Source: JASUTC01 sp964604305
GTDB taxonomy: Bacteria; Thermotogota; Thermotogae; MWEM01
Direction: 5' to 3'
DNA: 64,000 nt
Assembly: GCA_964604305.1 (NCBI GenBank)
Contig: CAZRYM010000003.1
Location: 10,800 to 74,799, forward strand
Shown here: positions 43,360 to 52,640 of the stretch, one piece after another
How positions within the stretch are numbered: the stretch's first letter is position 1
Layout: each line of letters opens with the position of its first letter
The notes under the pieces: model-generated
What the model was told of the DNA's origin: nothing
The model's database searches: none
What the model saw: only the letters and a program-made list of their open reading frames with translations
Program-made: the position numbers and the translations under genes

Positions 43360-44674
43360 TGCTTGATTTCACCTCATCAGGTTCTGAATTTTGTGATATG
43401 TGAACAATTTTCACTTTAAGCCTCTCACCTTCATTATAGAGTTTACCATTTAAGGGAGAGATATGTTTTAAATAATATTCATCGTGTCCTATTAGCGCTT
43501 CATTAGTGGTATTTTCTACAATAATCTCCCTAATTTTCCCTATGTGGTTATTACGAACATCTACTGAAATTCTCTTTGCTATAGAATCCATCGTTGAGGC
43601 ACGATTTTTCTTTGTGGTCCCATCGATCTGATTTTTAAATGAAGCAGCCGGTGTACCTTTTTTCATTGAATAACGGAAAATGTGGGTTTTTAAAGGTTTG
43701 ATTCTTTTTATTAAAACAAGACTATCTTCAAAATCCAACCGAGTTTCTCCCGGGAATCCAACGATTATATCACAGGATATTGAAAAAAGAGGGTCGATTT
43801 TTCTTAGTTTTTCAACTGCTTCAATAACTTTAACATTATCGTATTTTCTGTTCATTTTTTTTAGTATATTATTTGAACCACTTTGAATGGATAAATGAAG
43901 ATGATGGCAATATCTTTTGGATTTTAACTGTTCACACAATTCATCGGAAATATCTTCGGGATTCAGGGAGCTGAGTCTTATTCTAAAAGAGTCATCGACT
44001 TCGCAGTTGATTTTTTTAAGCAATCCTGAAAGGTTCAATCCATTCCACTCGTAAGCACCCAAGTTAATACCCGTCAGAATAAACTCTTGACATGTTTTTT
44101 CTCCAATGGCCTTTATTTCTGAGATAATTAAACCAGGGTCCTTTGAAACGGATTTAGTCCCCCTGACATGATATATCTTACAGTAAGAGCATGTGTTGTT
44201 GCAACCTTCCTGTATCATGATGTTTTGTCTGGTTTTATATCCAGAGTTGTTCAAAAAGCAAGTCAGTTCATCATGACGAAGCCAGTATGCTTTATCTATT
44301 TCTTGTATGGAATCAGGTATAGTTTGTTCAGATTGGATTTTGTTTACAATTTCAACTATATCCTTTTTTTCACCATTTCCAAAATGATAATCTGCTATAG
44401 TCCTCTTCTCAGGTTGCATGGCTTGAATACTGCAACCCATTGCTATGGTTCTTGCGTTTGGAGCTACTTTCTTTGCCCTTCTTATCATTTGCCTGGATTT
44501 TCTGTCAGCTTCATTTGTAACGGTACAGGTATTGATAATAACATAATCTGATTCAGGTGAAAGTGGTTCAACAACATACCCTTCATTTATAAGACACTGG
44601 GTCATAAAGTCAGTTTCGTACTGATTGACTTTACAACCCAGTGTTATGAAACTGCATTTCAATATTTTATTCAA
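43343..44674 (-). CDS. mtaB: tRNA t6A37 methylthiotransferase
   Basis: Radical-SAM enzyme that converts t6A37 to ms2t6A37 in tRNAs reading ANN codons. 443 residues: UPF0004 domain with TLGCKVNQYETD and three cluster cysteines, radical-SAM motif GCNNTCSYCKIYHVRG (CxxxCxxC), SSLNPEDI, HLHLSIQSGS, and a C-terminal TRAM domain. The TTG start is followed closely by KCSFITLGCK as in homologs, but GGAGG is 14 nt upstream, longer than usual. Confidence 0.95.
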   Translation of the reverse strand: MNKILKCSFITLGCKVNQYETDFMTQCLINEGYVVEPLSPESDYVIINTCTVTNEADRKSRQMIRRAKKVAPNARTIAMGCSIQAMQPEKRTIADYHFGNGEKKDIVEIVNKIQSEQTIPDSIQEIDKAYWLRHDELTCFLNNSGYKTRQNIMIQEGCNNTCSYCKIYHVRGTKSVSKDPGLIISEIKAIGEKTCQEFILTGINLGAYEWNGLNLSGLLKKINCEVDDSFRIRLSSLNPEDISDELCEQLKSKRYCHHLHLSIQSGSNNILKKMNRKYDNVKVIEAVEKLRKIDPLFSISCDIIVGFPGETRLDFEDSLVLIKRIKPLKTHIFRYSMKKGTPAASFKNQIDGTTKKNRASTMDSIAKRISVDVRNNHIGKIREIIVENTTNEALIGHDEYYLKHISPLNGKLYNEGERLKVKIVHISQNSEPDEVKSSIEGIH

Positions 44675-44683
44675 TTTATTCTT

Positions 44684-45154
44684 TCATTCCTCCGTTTTTA
44701 CATCTTCCTCTTCCAATTCTTTCAGCACACCTAACAATATTCTGGAACGATTTACGAGACCTGTTAATCGCTCTTCTTCATCTACAACACATAATGAGAA
44801 AAATTTATGGCGGATTAGCAAATCAGATGCATGTAACAAGGTGTCATTTTCTTTCACTGAAATGACAGATTTGGCCATGTATTTGCTGATAGGTTCATCT
44901 TTTATAAGGTAAAGCTTTTTTTTCAGTTGATTGGTATCGGGTATGAACGAAGCAGACTGTAGCATACCAAAATAAGAGGGGATTACTGCATTAACCACGT
45001 CATTCTCACTGATATAGCCTAATATTCGCATTTCATCATCCACAACAGGCATTCCTGTTCTGATGTGATTTGCGCATAATCTGATAAATCTTTCTACAGT
45101 CTCATCTTCAAATATCGCAGATATATCCCTTATCATAATGTCCCCAACTTTCAT
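44684..45154 (-). CDS. CBS-domain pair protein
   Basis: 156 residues made of two CBS domains (about 1-60 and 90-150: MKVGDIMIRDI, GMPVVDDEMRILGYISENDV; MAKSVISVKENDTL, FSLCVVDEEERLTGLVNRS). Such pairs bind adenine nucleotides and regulate partner proteins. GAGGTGAT precedes the ATG. Packed 9 nt after the PfkB kinase and 9 nt before mtaB, its target is unknown; it may sense energy charge for the kinase. Confidence 0.9.
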   Translation of the reverse strand: MKVGDIMIRDISAIFEDETVERFIRLCANHIRTGMPVVDDEMRILGYISENDVVNAVIPSYFGMLQSASFIPDTNQLKKKLYLIKDEPISKYMAKSVISVKENDTLLHASDLLIRHKFFSLCVVDEEERLTGLVNRSRILLGVLKELEEEDVKTEE

Positions 45155-45163
45155 ATTATCACC

Positions 45164-46129
45164 TCAATCCAGTTTCTCTACTTTAATGTTTTCGAGATTA
45201 TTTTGAATATCTGAAAGTGAAGGCATCTCTTTTTTTAAGTAATTGGTTTTTGCCAACGCCGCTGCCATTCCAAATTTCGCTCTTTCCAGAAGTGAATTTT
45301 CAGTTGATAAATAATCATAGACCATTGCTGCTACATATGCATCCCCTGTTCCCAATAAATGAGATTCATCCAGTTCACCATCTTTTACAGTCAAGATCCA
45401 AGCCCCATCCTGTGTAAAGATCAAATCATGTTTGAATTGATAGGAGATAACTACAAGCTCTGCACCATAACTGATGATTTCTTTACCGGCTTCTATATAT
45501 TCATTTAGGCTTTCCACTTCCTTACCCAAAATCTTGTTGGTGCTTCTCATATCCGGTCTAACAACTTCCGGGCAACATTTTTTAACAGTATTGGTAAGTA
45601 ATTGTCCCCTGGCCTCAAGATAGACTTTATTGCCATTTTCTTTTGCCTTTTCCGTTAATATAGAATATGTGTCAAGTGGTACTCCAACGGGAACTGATCC
45701 CGAAATAACTGTTATTTTTGTCCTTGATACAACAGTGTTAAACAGTTTCATGAAGTGAAGGAGATCCGGTTCCTGAACAACCGGTCCGGGAGCGTTTATT
45801 TCAGTTATGTAATGATTGATTTCATCCAGTATTGAAATATTTTCTCTGCTTTCACCATCTATGTGAATGAAATTTAAGGTTACCTTTGGATATCTTTTCC
45901 TGAGTTCCTCTGAAATGATCCTTCCGGTATATCCTCCAAGGAAGCCCATGGCGATGCTAGGTGTTCCATTTAACTCGCACAGCATCATGGAAACGTTTAT
46001 TCCTTTTCCTCCGGGATCGCTTATTAATTTTTCTCTTTCAAATATGCGATGAAGTGTATTTAATTCAAAATGAGGTATTATGATCTCCCTATCCAATGCC
46101 GGATTCATTGTGATCGTTAAAACTTCCAT
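45164..46129 (-). CDS. PfkB-family sugar kinase (1-phosphofructokinase/LacC type)
   Basis: 321 residues, hexose-phosphate kinase branch of the ribokinase superfamily: TMNPALDREI at the N-terminus, DPGGKGINVSMML, ISGSVPVGV, and the anion-hole/catalytic LLGTGDAYVAAMV with Asp. Likely 1-phosphofructokinase or tagatose-6-phosphate kinase. No PTS or aldolase gene is adjacent, which is unusual for fruK or lacC. It lies 39 nt after the FtsA-like gene in the same direction. Confidence 0.88.
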   Translation of the reverse strand: MEVLTITMNPALDREIIIPHFELNTLHRIFEREKLISDPGGKGINVSMMLCELNGTPSIAMGFLGGYTGRIISEELRKRYPKVTLNFIHIDGESRENISILDEINHYITEINAPGPVVQEPDLLHFMKLFNTVVSRTKITVISGSVPVGVPLDTYSILTEKAKENGNKVYLEARGQLLTNTVKKCCPEVVRPDMRSTNKILGKEVESLNEYIEAGKEIISYGAELVVISYQFKHDLIFTQDGAWILTVKDGELDESHLLGTGDAYVAAMVYDYLSTENSLLERAKFGMAAALAKTNYLKKEMPSLSDIQNNLENIKVEKLD

Positions 46130-46168
46130 CTTCCCATCTCCTCTCTCAAATGAAACGTGAATGTTCCC

Positions 46169-48262
46169 TTATGTTTCAAGTGTTATTTCCACCTGATCTC
46201 CTTCGTTCAATAAATCCATGAAGGCGGCTTTTTTTTCGTTTACGGTGATATTAAAACTTTTTAGACTGTTGGAATCGATATCCATTAACCCAAAAAGGTC
46301 TATGACCTTGGGATTTTCTTCAATAAATTCAATGTCAACAATGGCACCATGATAGAGAACACTATCTGGTTCAGCTTTTACCCCATCGACTGATATTTTT
46401 AAGGATGTGACGGGAATTTTCATTTCCTTTGCATTGACTAAGACTTTACAGTGTTTTTGATCAATGCTTTTTGTTAGCCTGCTGACAGTTGGTGTCAATG
46501 ATCTCTCTTTTATGAGAATGTTGTCACCTGAGATGATCTGATCACTTAACTCAAGTTTTCTGTCTCCTCTAAAGATTTCTGATTCTTTGACTTTGAGTGC
46601 TTGCCCTTTACCATTAACAACAATATTTATAAGCTCTTCTTTCTTCTTTGACATTTTCTCGAGAATATAGGCAACTGTACAATAACTCAACGAATTGATT
46701 ATATCGCCATCTTTTATCTGTACGTCATTACTGCATATTTCACCGTTCACCTTAGCTTGAGGTAAAAAATCAAAGCTTTCACCGTTTACTGTACAGGATA
46801 TGGGGTGGAGGATTTCTGATAAATAGGTTTCCGGACTTTTACCCACTTTTCCGGGCATGAATTCGATAATATCTCCATGCTGAAGCCTTGAATGAATTCC
46901 ACCCTTTTCACCATTGATAATAATGTCCGCAGTCTTACCAGGTGTTCCTTTGAGTATTTTTAATTCTCCGTTAAAATCAAATGTTATGGCGGGTCCGGGT
47001 TTTCCAACTATTTCATCTACCCTGTATCCAATTTGTAATAGGGCTTGCATGACTGTGTTTTTTGAATCCATTCCCATCAAATCAACCGGTTTTTCGTTTA
47101 CCATAACTCTAACAAAGACACTTCCTGTATTGGTGTCTACGCTGTTGGCAATACTAACGGGGGTAATATATTCACTTCCTGCCAAAGTTTTCGTTTTGTC
47201 ATGAACGTTTTGTAGATTTTCTATGCTTTTTAGGGCGACACGATTTTTAGGAAGCTCCAATTTTTGAGCTAATAATTCAGTAAAGAAAGGAGCGCGTGCT
47301 CCTCCCCCAACTACCATGACAGCAACGGGAGACTTTCCATTTAGGTTAAAGACTTCTTCAGAAATTTTCGAGGTGATTTCATCGATGACGGGTTTTATCA
47401 CCGCGTAAAATTTTTCTTTGGTTATATTGATTGGGGTATCAAGTATGTCTTTGACTTCGATTTCTTCCTGTTGGCAGTCACTTAAGGTCCTTTTGACCTT
47501 TTCTCCGGTATTAAAATCTATGAGGTACTCTTCACAAAGTCGTTCTGTGATTTCATCCCCCGCCATAGGTACCATGCCATAGGCGATTACGGTACCATCT
47601 CTCGATATGGCTATATCACTTGTTCCTGCTCCCACATCAATAAGAGCGATATTTAACTTCCTCAAATCAGGGGGTACAACCAGATTCATGGCAGCTATTG
47701 GTTCAAGAGTGATATGTTCAGGAGTTAAGTTGGACAACTCCAGTACGTTCATCATTGCATTTACGATATATGCAGGTAGAAATGCGGAAATGACCTTTAC
47801 AGAAATCTTTCTGCCTCTTTGTCCTTCAAGATTTTTAATCCATTCATCATCAAGTGAATAATAAAGAACCGAATAACCCACACAGTACATTTCTTTTCCA
47901 TCTGTTTCAAGCGACTCTATTGACTTGTTAATGGCTTCCATTTCCAGTATTCTGACCGTGTCTTTAGCAATCGCATGCTCGTTTGTGACATCCATCCAGG
48001 ATTCTCCTATTGATGTCTTTAAAAACCTTCCGGCAAGCGCTACAGATGCTTTGTCAATCTTTATGTCATTTTTTTCTTTTAGCGAATTGGTAATTTGTTG
48101 AACGATTTTTGTTACTTTGTTTACATCATGAATGGCTCCATCTAGCATAGCCCGTTCTTCATGTTCCATTATCAGTGTGTCGTATATGGTAATCGATGAT
48201 TCATATTTTTCCGCTAAAACGCCTATAACCGTTCGTGTGCCGATATCAAGTGCGTATATCAA
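46169..48262 (-). CDS. FtsA-like actin-fold ATPase with long repeat-rich tail
   Basis: 697 residues. Residues about 1-385 match the FtsA/PilM actin fold: MIYALDIGTRTVIGVL (phosphate 1), an SHS2-like insert, IALIDVGAGTSDIAI (phosphate 2), PMAGDEITERL and VMVVGGGARAP (adenosine). FtsA itself is about 410-420 residues; here about 310 more follow. In that tail a pattern of (V/I)NG, a short gap and HGD/DGD/SGD recurs four to five times (near 430-463, 492-518, 549-578, 608-638, 673-688), suggesting beta-grasp-like repeats. No amphipathic membrane helix is obvious at the end. TTG start with GGGGTG 7 nt upstream. Function unknown. Confidence 0.85.
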   Translation of the reverse strand: MIYALDIGTRTVIGVLAEKYESSITIYDTLIMEHEERAMLDGAIHDVNKVTKIVQQITNSLKEKNDIKIDKASVALAGRFLKTSIGESWMDVTNEHAIAKDTVRILEMEAINKSIESLETDGKEMYCVGYSVLYYSLDDEWIKNLEGQRGRKISVKVISAFLPAYIVNAMMNVLELSNLTPEHITLEPIAAMNLVVPPDLRKLNIALIDVGAGTSDIAISRDGTVIAYGMVPMAGDEITERLCEEYLIDFNTGEKVKRTLSDCQQEEIEVKDILDTPINITKEKFYAVIKPVIDEITSKISEEVFNLNGKSPVAVMVVGGGARAPFFTELLAQKLELPKNRVALKSIENLQNVHDKTKTLAGSEYITPVSIANSVDTNTGSVFVRVMVNEKPVDLMGMDSKNTVMQALLQIGYRVDEIVGKPGPAITFDFNGELKILKGTPGKTADIIINGEKGGIHSRLQHGDIIEFMPGKVGKSPETYLSEILHPISCTVNGESFDFLPQAKVNGEICSNDVQIKDGDIINSLSYCTVAYILEKMSKKKEELINIVVNGKGQALKVKESEIFRGDRKLELSDQIISGDNILIKERSLTPTVSRLTKSIDQKHCKVLVNAKEMKIPVTSLKISVDGVKAEPDSVLYHGAIVDIEFIEENPKVIDLFGLMDIDSNSLKSFNITVNEKKAAFMDLLNEGDQVEITLET

Positions 48263-48384
48263 ATCAAAACACCCCTGTATCCTGAGATTTTTCATGTCAA
48301 TTATACAGCATTCATTTATGGTTTGGTAAAAAAAGGATAAAAACACGATATATGAATAGAACTCGAAGTAATTATACCATAGAG

Positions 48385-51300
48385 TTAATCGAACATTTCG
48401 CGGATATCTTCTGCAGAAATTTCTTTATCAACATCAGAAGACACTTCTACAACATCATTAACAATTTCCATTTTTTTATTCTGTAACTCAAGGACTTTCT
48501 CTTCGATTGTTGAAGAACTGATCATACGATAAACCATAACCGGCCTTGTTTGGCCAATTCTGTGAGTTCTGTCAATGGCTTGCATTTCAACTGCAGGATT
48601 CCACCAGGGATCCAGAATGATAACATAATCGGCTTCAGTGAGATTTAAACCTACTCCACCTACTTTTAATGTCATTAAGAGAATTTTTTGCTCAGTCTCG
48701 TTTTTAAATTGGTTCAATATCTGTTCCCTGTTTCTTGTTGAGCCATCAATGGTAAGATTATTTGTATCTCTACTCTTTAGTTCTCTTTTTACTATTTCAA
48801 GCATGGAAGAAAATTGAGAAAACACGATGATTTTGTGGCCTTCAGATGTGATTTCTTCAAGTAATTCCAATAAAGAATCTAATTTTCCCGATCCGATCTG
48901 TTCGTTCTTTATGAACATTTCAGGATGAGTTGCGATTTGTCGTAATCTTAAAATATGTTTTAGGATTTGAAATCGATTGGTATTCCATTCTTCCTGTGTT
49001 TGAGTCATTTCTTTTACTTCCTGCTTTACACGCATATAATAATTAACATATAATTCTTCCTGACTTTCTGTCATATCCACATAGAAATTCTTGATGGTTT
49101 TTGGTGGTAAATCCTTAAGTACCTCTTCTTTTTTTCTTCTAAGCATGAGTGGTTTAATCTTCTTCTGGAGAATTTTGTAGTTTTGTTCATAAATCCTTTT
49201 ATATTCTTTGTTAGTTCCAAAAAAACCGGGGATCAGAAAATCAAAAAGACTTTTGAGATCGCTAATTGAATTTTCTATGGGTGTACCAGTTAAGGCTATT
49301 TTGTGTTTGGCAGTAAGTTTTTTCATTTCCTTAAATGTTTTTGTTTGGTTGTTTTTTAGGTTTTGAGCTTCATCAACGATGCAATAATCAAATTGTTCTT
49401 TGTTAAAGAAGACAGAGTCATTTCTAAAGGTTCCATAGGTTGTGATCCAAATGTGGCGCTTTTTCTCCCTTAATTCTTTCCTTTCGTTTTTGGTGCCATG
49501 ATATATCTCACTCTTTAAAAGGGGGGCAAATCTTTCGATTTCTTTCTTCCAGTTTTTGAGTAGTGATTTAGGACAAATTATGATTCCGTTCAGTTCAAAA
49601 TTTCTTTCGAAATATGACAGGAGAAGACATATCGTTTGTACGGTTTTTCCCAACCCCATATCATCAGCTAAAACCCCATTCAGATTAAATTCTTCCAGAA
49701 ATCTTAACCAGTTATACCCACTGATTTGATATTCTCTAAGAGTTCCGTTGAAGCTTTTAGGGATTAAGTATTCTTTTATTCCAGAAAAATCTTCTGTCAT
49801 ACTGATAATATTTGATGCTTTTTCATCGAGCTCCTTAGAGTCGTATTCGTTTAATTCCTGTAGGATATCATACCTATGCCACCCTTCTTTCATGTTTTTC
49901 TTTAAATTCTTAATCTTGCCACTTAATTTTTTAAGCTTATTCAATTCTCGTTTATCTAATCTATAAAATTGGCCATCAATTTCTATAAATTCATTATTAT
50001 CCTTTATTGTTTTTATAACATTTTCAAAGGGAACTTCCTTGTCATCTGCGGTTACGCTAAAATTCATTTCGAACCAATTGATTCCGGATTTAACGTCCAC
50101 AGCTACAATGGTTTTGGGATGTTGAATCTTAGTTAGTTTTTTATCACAATCAAGGATCACATTGTCAGAATGCTTGATGAATAATTCATCGATAATCTTC
50201 AAAACATCTTCAAGACTTAACTCCCAATAATACTCATAATTTTCTTCTTTCACCATTGTCAGATTGTTTTTTAACACATCCAACTGTTCTTGCTCGAAAA
50301 TCCGATCTCTAATGTACATCTTTCCTTTTTCAACATCAACGATCTCGTTTTTAAGGTTTTCAGGACTAATCCTGATTCCCGAGTAAGAAAACTCAAGTTT
50401 AAACAGAAATAAATCTCCTTTTCTTTCGATGATCCAAACTGCCTTTTTTTCAGCATCTTGAACTTGCAAAGGTATTTGAACATCCAGTTCTTTATCAAAA
50501 TGTACTCCCATGGTTATAAGAGGTGCCAAAATGTCTTTTTTAATCAATTCTTTTTGCATTTCCTCAGGGTTAAATAAAACGGTCTCCAAGTTATTCTTGC
50601 CATGGTAAAGATGCCGAATTTGAGCTTGATTTAAAGGTGATATCAAGGGATAGATGATATCTTTTATGATGAGTCCGGATTTGTTTGTCTCGCCATATAC
50701 CGGTATGTATTTCCCGGAGCTGTAATTTGACGATTCTGTTATCGAATCAGCATCGATAAATATTCCTTCATCTTCATTGATAAATTCGAGTTTTAGTTGA
50801 TTTTCTTTTTTCTTCAAAATTAAAAACAGTGCCGGACCAAATTCAACTTTCCGTTTTTTGTGTTCAAAATAAATATAAGGGAACCCGGAAAAAACCTTTT
50901 TAAATTTATGCACATCTTTTAGACTAAATGAATCGTGTTTATATTTGATGATATTGAGCAGCTGTGAAAACCTGGGGTCATAAAATGAGGTCAACTCGTT
51001 CAAAGACACTTCTCTTCGGCCTGTTTTCACGGGGTTTCCTTTTACTCCAAGCTTTTGTTCATAAACGATTATTTCCAGATCATTCATTGTTTTATGAAGT
51101 TCTAAAACTAATACCTTGGACTCATATTGACTGAGCATATCCAGTAGATTGGTAGATTTTTTTGATTCCAATTCATTGATGAAGTTTTTTACTGTGCTTT
51201 TATTTTTGTACTCTTTGTGTTTTCTTCTTAATAAATTGAGTCTATTTGCTGATTTATATTCATCTTTTATCTGATCTTTATTTTCCAGCGCTTTGATTAT

Positions 51301-51600
51301 GAGGGCACCGATATGTTTGCAAATGTTTCCACTTAAAAAATGAGTGCATGTACAGTAAAACTCAATATTTTTATCTTTGAGTTCAATTTCGGTAAAATAA
51401 TCTTCTGTCCCTCTGATAAGGGCTTGAAATTTTATAAGACCGGGTTCAACATTTATGGAATAATTTAATATCCTACCAATATTGTAATAAATATTGGCTT
51501 TTTCCTTTATCGATGTAGGTAATTTTTTAAAGGATTCATAAAGAAGATCCGTTTTCTTTTCCAACCATTCTTTTGTTTCTTCGTTGTTTAAATTTTTAAT
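48385..51600 (-). CDS. SWIM-domain SNF2-family helicase
   Basis: About 1071 residues. An N-terminal SWIM zinc finger (YCTCTHFLSGNICKHIG, CxC...CxH) is followed by the SNF2-associated region and a C-terminal Swi2/Snf2 ATPase: GVLADDMGLGKTVQT, IVDEAQNLKN, ALTGTPIENS, FSQFSSML, LMTLKVGGVGLNL and AIDRTHRIGQ. Such proteins translocate on DNA and may clear RNA polymerase or remodel nucleoid complexes. The first normal start (TTG at 51564) lacks a ribosome site; GGGGG at 51608-51612 sits 7 nt before an in-frame ATT at 51598-51600, so an AUU start adding 12 residues is proposed. Confidence 0.92.
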   Translation of the reverse strand: MKNLNNEETKEWLEKKTDLLYESFKKLPTSIKEKANIYYNIGRILNYSINVEPGLIKFQALIRGTEDYFTEIELKDKNIEFYCTCTHFLSGNICKHIGALIIKALENKDQIKDEYKSANRLNLLRRKHKEYKNKSTVKNFINELESKKSTNLLDMLSQYESKVLVLELHKTMNDLEIIVYEQKLGVKGNPVKTGRREVSLNELTSFYDPRFSQLLNIIKYKHDSFSLKDVHKFKKVFSGFPYIYFEHKKRKVEFGPALFLILKKKENQLKLEFINEDEGIFIDADSITESSNYSSGKYIPVYGETNKSGLIIKDIIYPLISPLNQAQIRHLYHGKNNLETVLFNPEEMQKELIKKDILAPLITMGVHFDKELDVQIPLQVQDAEKKAVWIIERKGDLFLFKLEFSYSGIRISPENLKNEIVDVEKGKMYIRDRIFEQEQLDVLKNNLTMVKEENYEYYWELSLEDVLKIIDELFIKHSDNVILDCDKKLTKIQHPKTIVAVDVKSGINWFEMNFSVTADDKEVPFENVIKTIKDNNEFIEIDGQFYRLDKRELNKLKKLSGKIKNLKKNMKEGWHRYDILQELNEYDSKELDEKASNIISMTEDFSGIKEYLIPKSFNGTLREYQISGYNWLRFLEEFNLNGVLADDMGLGKTVQTICLLLSYFERNFELNGIIICPKSLLKNWKKEIERFAPLLKSEIYHGTKNERKELREKKRHIWITTYGTFRNDSVFFNKEQFDYCIVDEAQNLKNNQTKTFKEMKKLTAKHKIALTGTPIENSISDLKSLFDFLIPGFFGTNKEYKRIYEQNYKILQKKIKPLMLRRKKEEVLKDLPPKTIKNFYVDMTESQEELYVNYYMRVKQEVKEMTQTQEEWNTNRFQILKHILRLRQIATHPEMFIKNEQIGSGKLDSLLELLEEITSEGHKIIVFSQFSSMLEIVKRELKSRDTNNLTIDGSTRNREQILNQFKNETEQKILLMTLKVGGVGLNLTEADYVIILDPWWNPAVEMQAIDRTHRIGQTRPVMVYRMISSSTIEEKVLELQNKKMEIVNDVVEVSSDVDKEISAEDIREMFD

Positions 51601-51655
51601 GCATATTCCCCCAATAATAAATTTTCAACTTTATATTTTAACATTTTTTTGTGTT

Positions 51656-51683
51656 TTGAAAAAACACTTCATTTTGTTATAAT
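51656..51683 (+). promoter_or_regulatory. Promoter for the NifX-like gene
   Basis: TTGAAA (51656-51661), 16-nt spacer, TATAAT (51678-51683) with a TGn extension. Confidence 0.65.
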
Positions 51684-51720
51684 ATCATATATTTAAAAAA
51701 CATATATCTGGAGGTCGGAA

Positions 51721-52449
51721 ATGAAGATAGGAATACCCGTAGTTGAAGAAAAAGGACTCAATTCAGCGTTGAGTGAACACTTTGGAAGAACACCATTTTA
51801 TATATTTGCAAATGTAATTAATAGCAAAGTTGAAAAATATGATTTGGTTAAAAATCCCTTTGAACAACATGGACCTGGTCAGATTCCTGCATGGGTTCAT
51901 GAAAATGATGTAGATACAATGATTGTAAAAGGAATTGGATCAAGAGCCATCAGTTTTTTTTCGAATTATGGAATAACAGTTGTCAAAGCAACCGGAGATA
52001 CCGCTGAACAATGTATTAAAGATTATTTATCAGGGAAAATTGATGATGACGATCCCGCTTGTAAACATACTCACTCTGAAGAACATCATCATGACCAAGA
52101 ACATTCATGTAAAAAGGATTATGGCACCATAGCTCTTACCTTGAAAGAGAAATCACTTGACTCTCAGATAGATGAGCGTTTTGCCCGGGGCAATATTATT
52201 GTCATTATTAACTGTGACAATGGTTCAGTTGAATTCTTAGAAAACAACCCTGAAGAGGAACACGGTGTCGGCCCAAAGATGATTGGCTTTTTGGCAAACA
52301 AAGGGGTTAATACCATTATCGCAAAATCTTTAGGTCAAAACGCTGCACTGGCAGCGAAAGAAGCCGGCATGAAGGCTTATGAATCTGAAGATGGTACTGG
52401 TAATGAAAATCTTCAAAAACTTTGGAGTGGTAAACTAAAAAGTTTATAA
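51721..52449 (+). CDS. Tandem NifX/NifB-type dinitrogenase cofactor-binding protein with His-rich linker
   Basis: 242 residues made of two copies of the about 100-residue NifX/NifB C-terminal fold. Copy 1 begins MKIGIPVVEE with EHFGRTPFYIF and GIGSRAISFF; copy 2 has SQIDERFARGNIIVII and SLGQNAALAA. Between them (about 112-132) is a His/Cys-rich linker (CKHTHSEEHHHDQEHSC) likely to bind metal. No nitrogenase genes are near. These domains bind metal-sulfur clusters in many anaerobes, so a role in cluster or iron handling is inferred. It precedes the feo genes but has its own terminator. Confidence 0.9.
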   Translation: MKIGIPVVEEKGLNSALSEHFGRTPFYIFANVINSKVEKYDLVKNPFEQHGPGQIPAWVHENDVDTMIVKGIGSRAISFFSNYGITVVKATGDTAEQCIKDYLSGKIDDDDPACKHTHSEEHHHDQEHSCKKDYGTIALTLKEKSLDSQIDERFARGNIIVIINCDNGSVEFLENNPEEEHGVGPKMIGFLANKGVNTIIAKSLGQNAALAAKEAGMKAYESEDGTGNENLQKLWSGKLKSL

Positions 52450-52473
52450 TTTCTGCAAATAATATTTCCATAA

Positions 52474-52510
52474 AAAAAAGAGGGAGAAGAAAAAATTCTC
52501 CCTCTTTTTT
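52474..52510. terminator. Terminator after the NifX-like gene
   Basis: GAGGGAGAA / TTCTCCCTC stem with a 7-nt loop, A-run before and T-run after. Confidence 0.88.
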
Positions 52511-52570
52511 CATAGAAAATCTCATTATGATTACGAAAATGATACGGAATATTTAATTTATAAGTTACCT

Positions 52571-52599
52571 TTGACAAATGTAGGCTTGTATATTATAAT
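52571..52599 (+). promoter_or_regulatory. Consensus sigma-A promoter of the feo operon
   Basis: TTGACA (52571-52576), 17-nt spacer, TATAAT (52594-52599): both hexamers are perfect. Such a strong promoter for iron uptake is expected to be repressed by iron, but no certain Fur or DtxR-type box is visible. Confidence 0.85.
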
Positions 52600-52640
52600 A
52601 AAGCTGATGTATCATTTTTTAGATTAGAGGAGGTAATTAT

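Noticed and set aside
44168..44551. 127-codon plus-strand ORF opposite mtaB
   Set aside because: Lies entirely antisense to a well-supported gene, low-complexity translation and no ribosome site.
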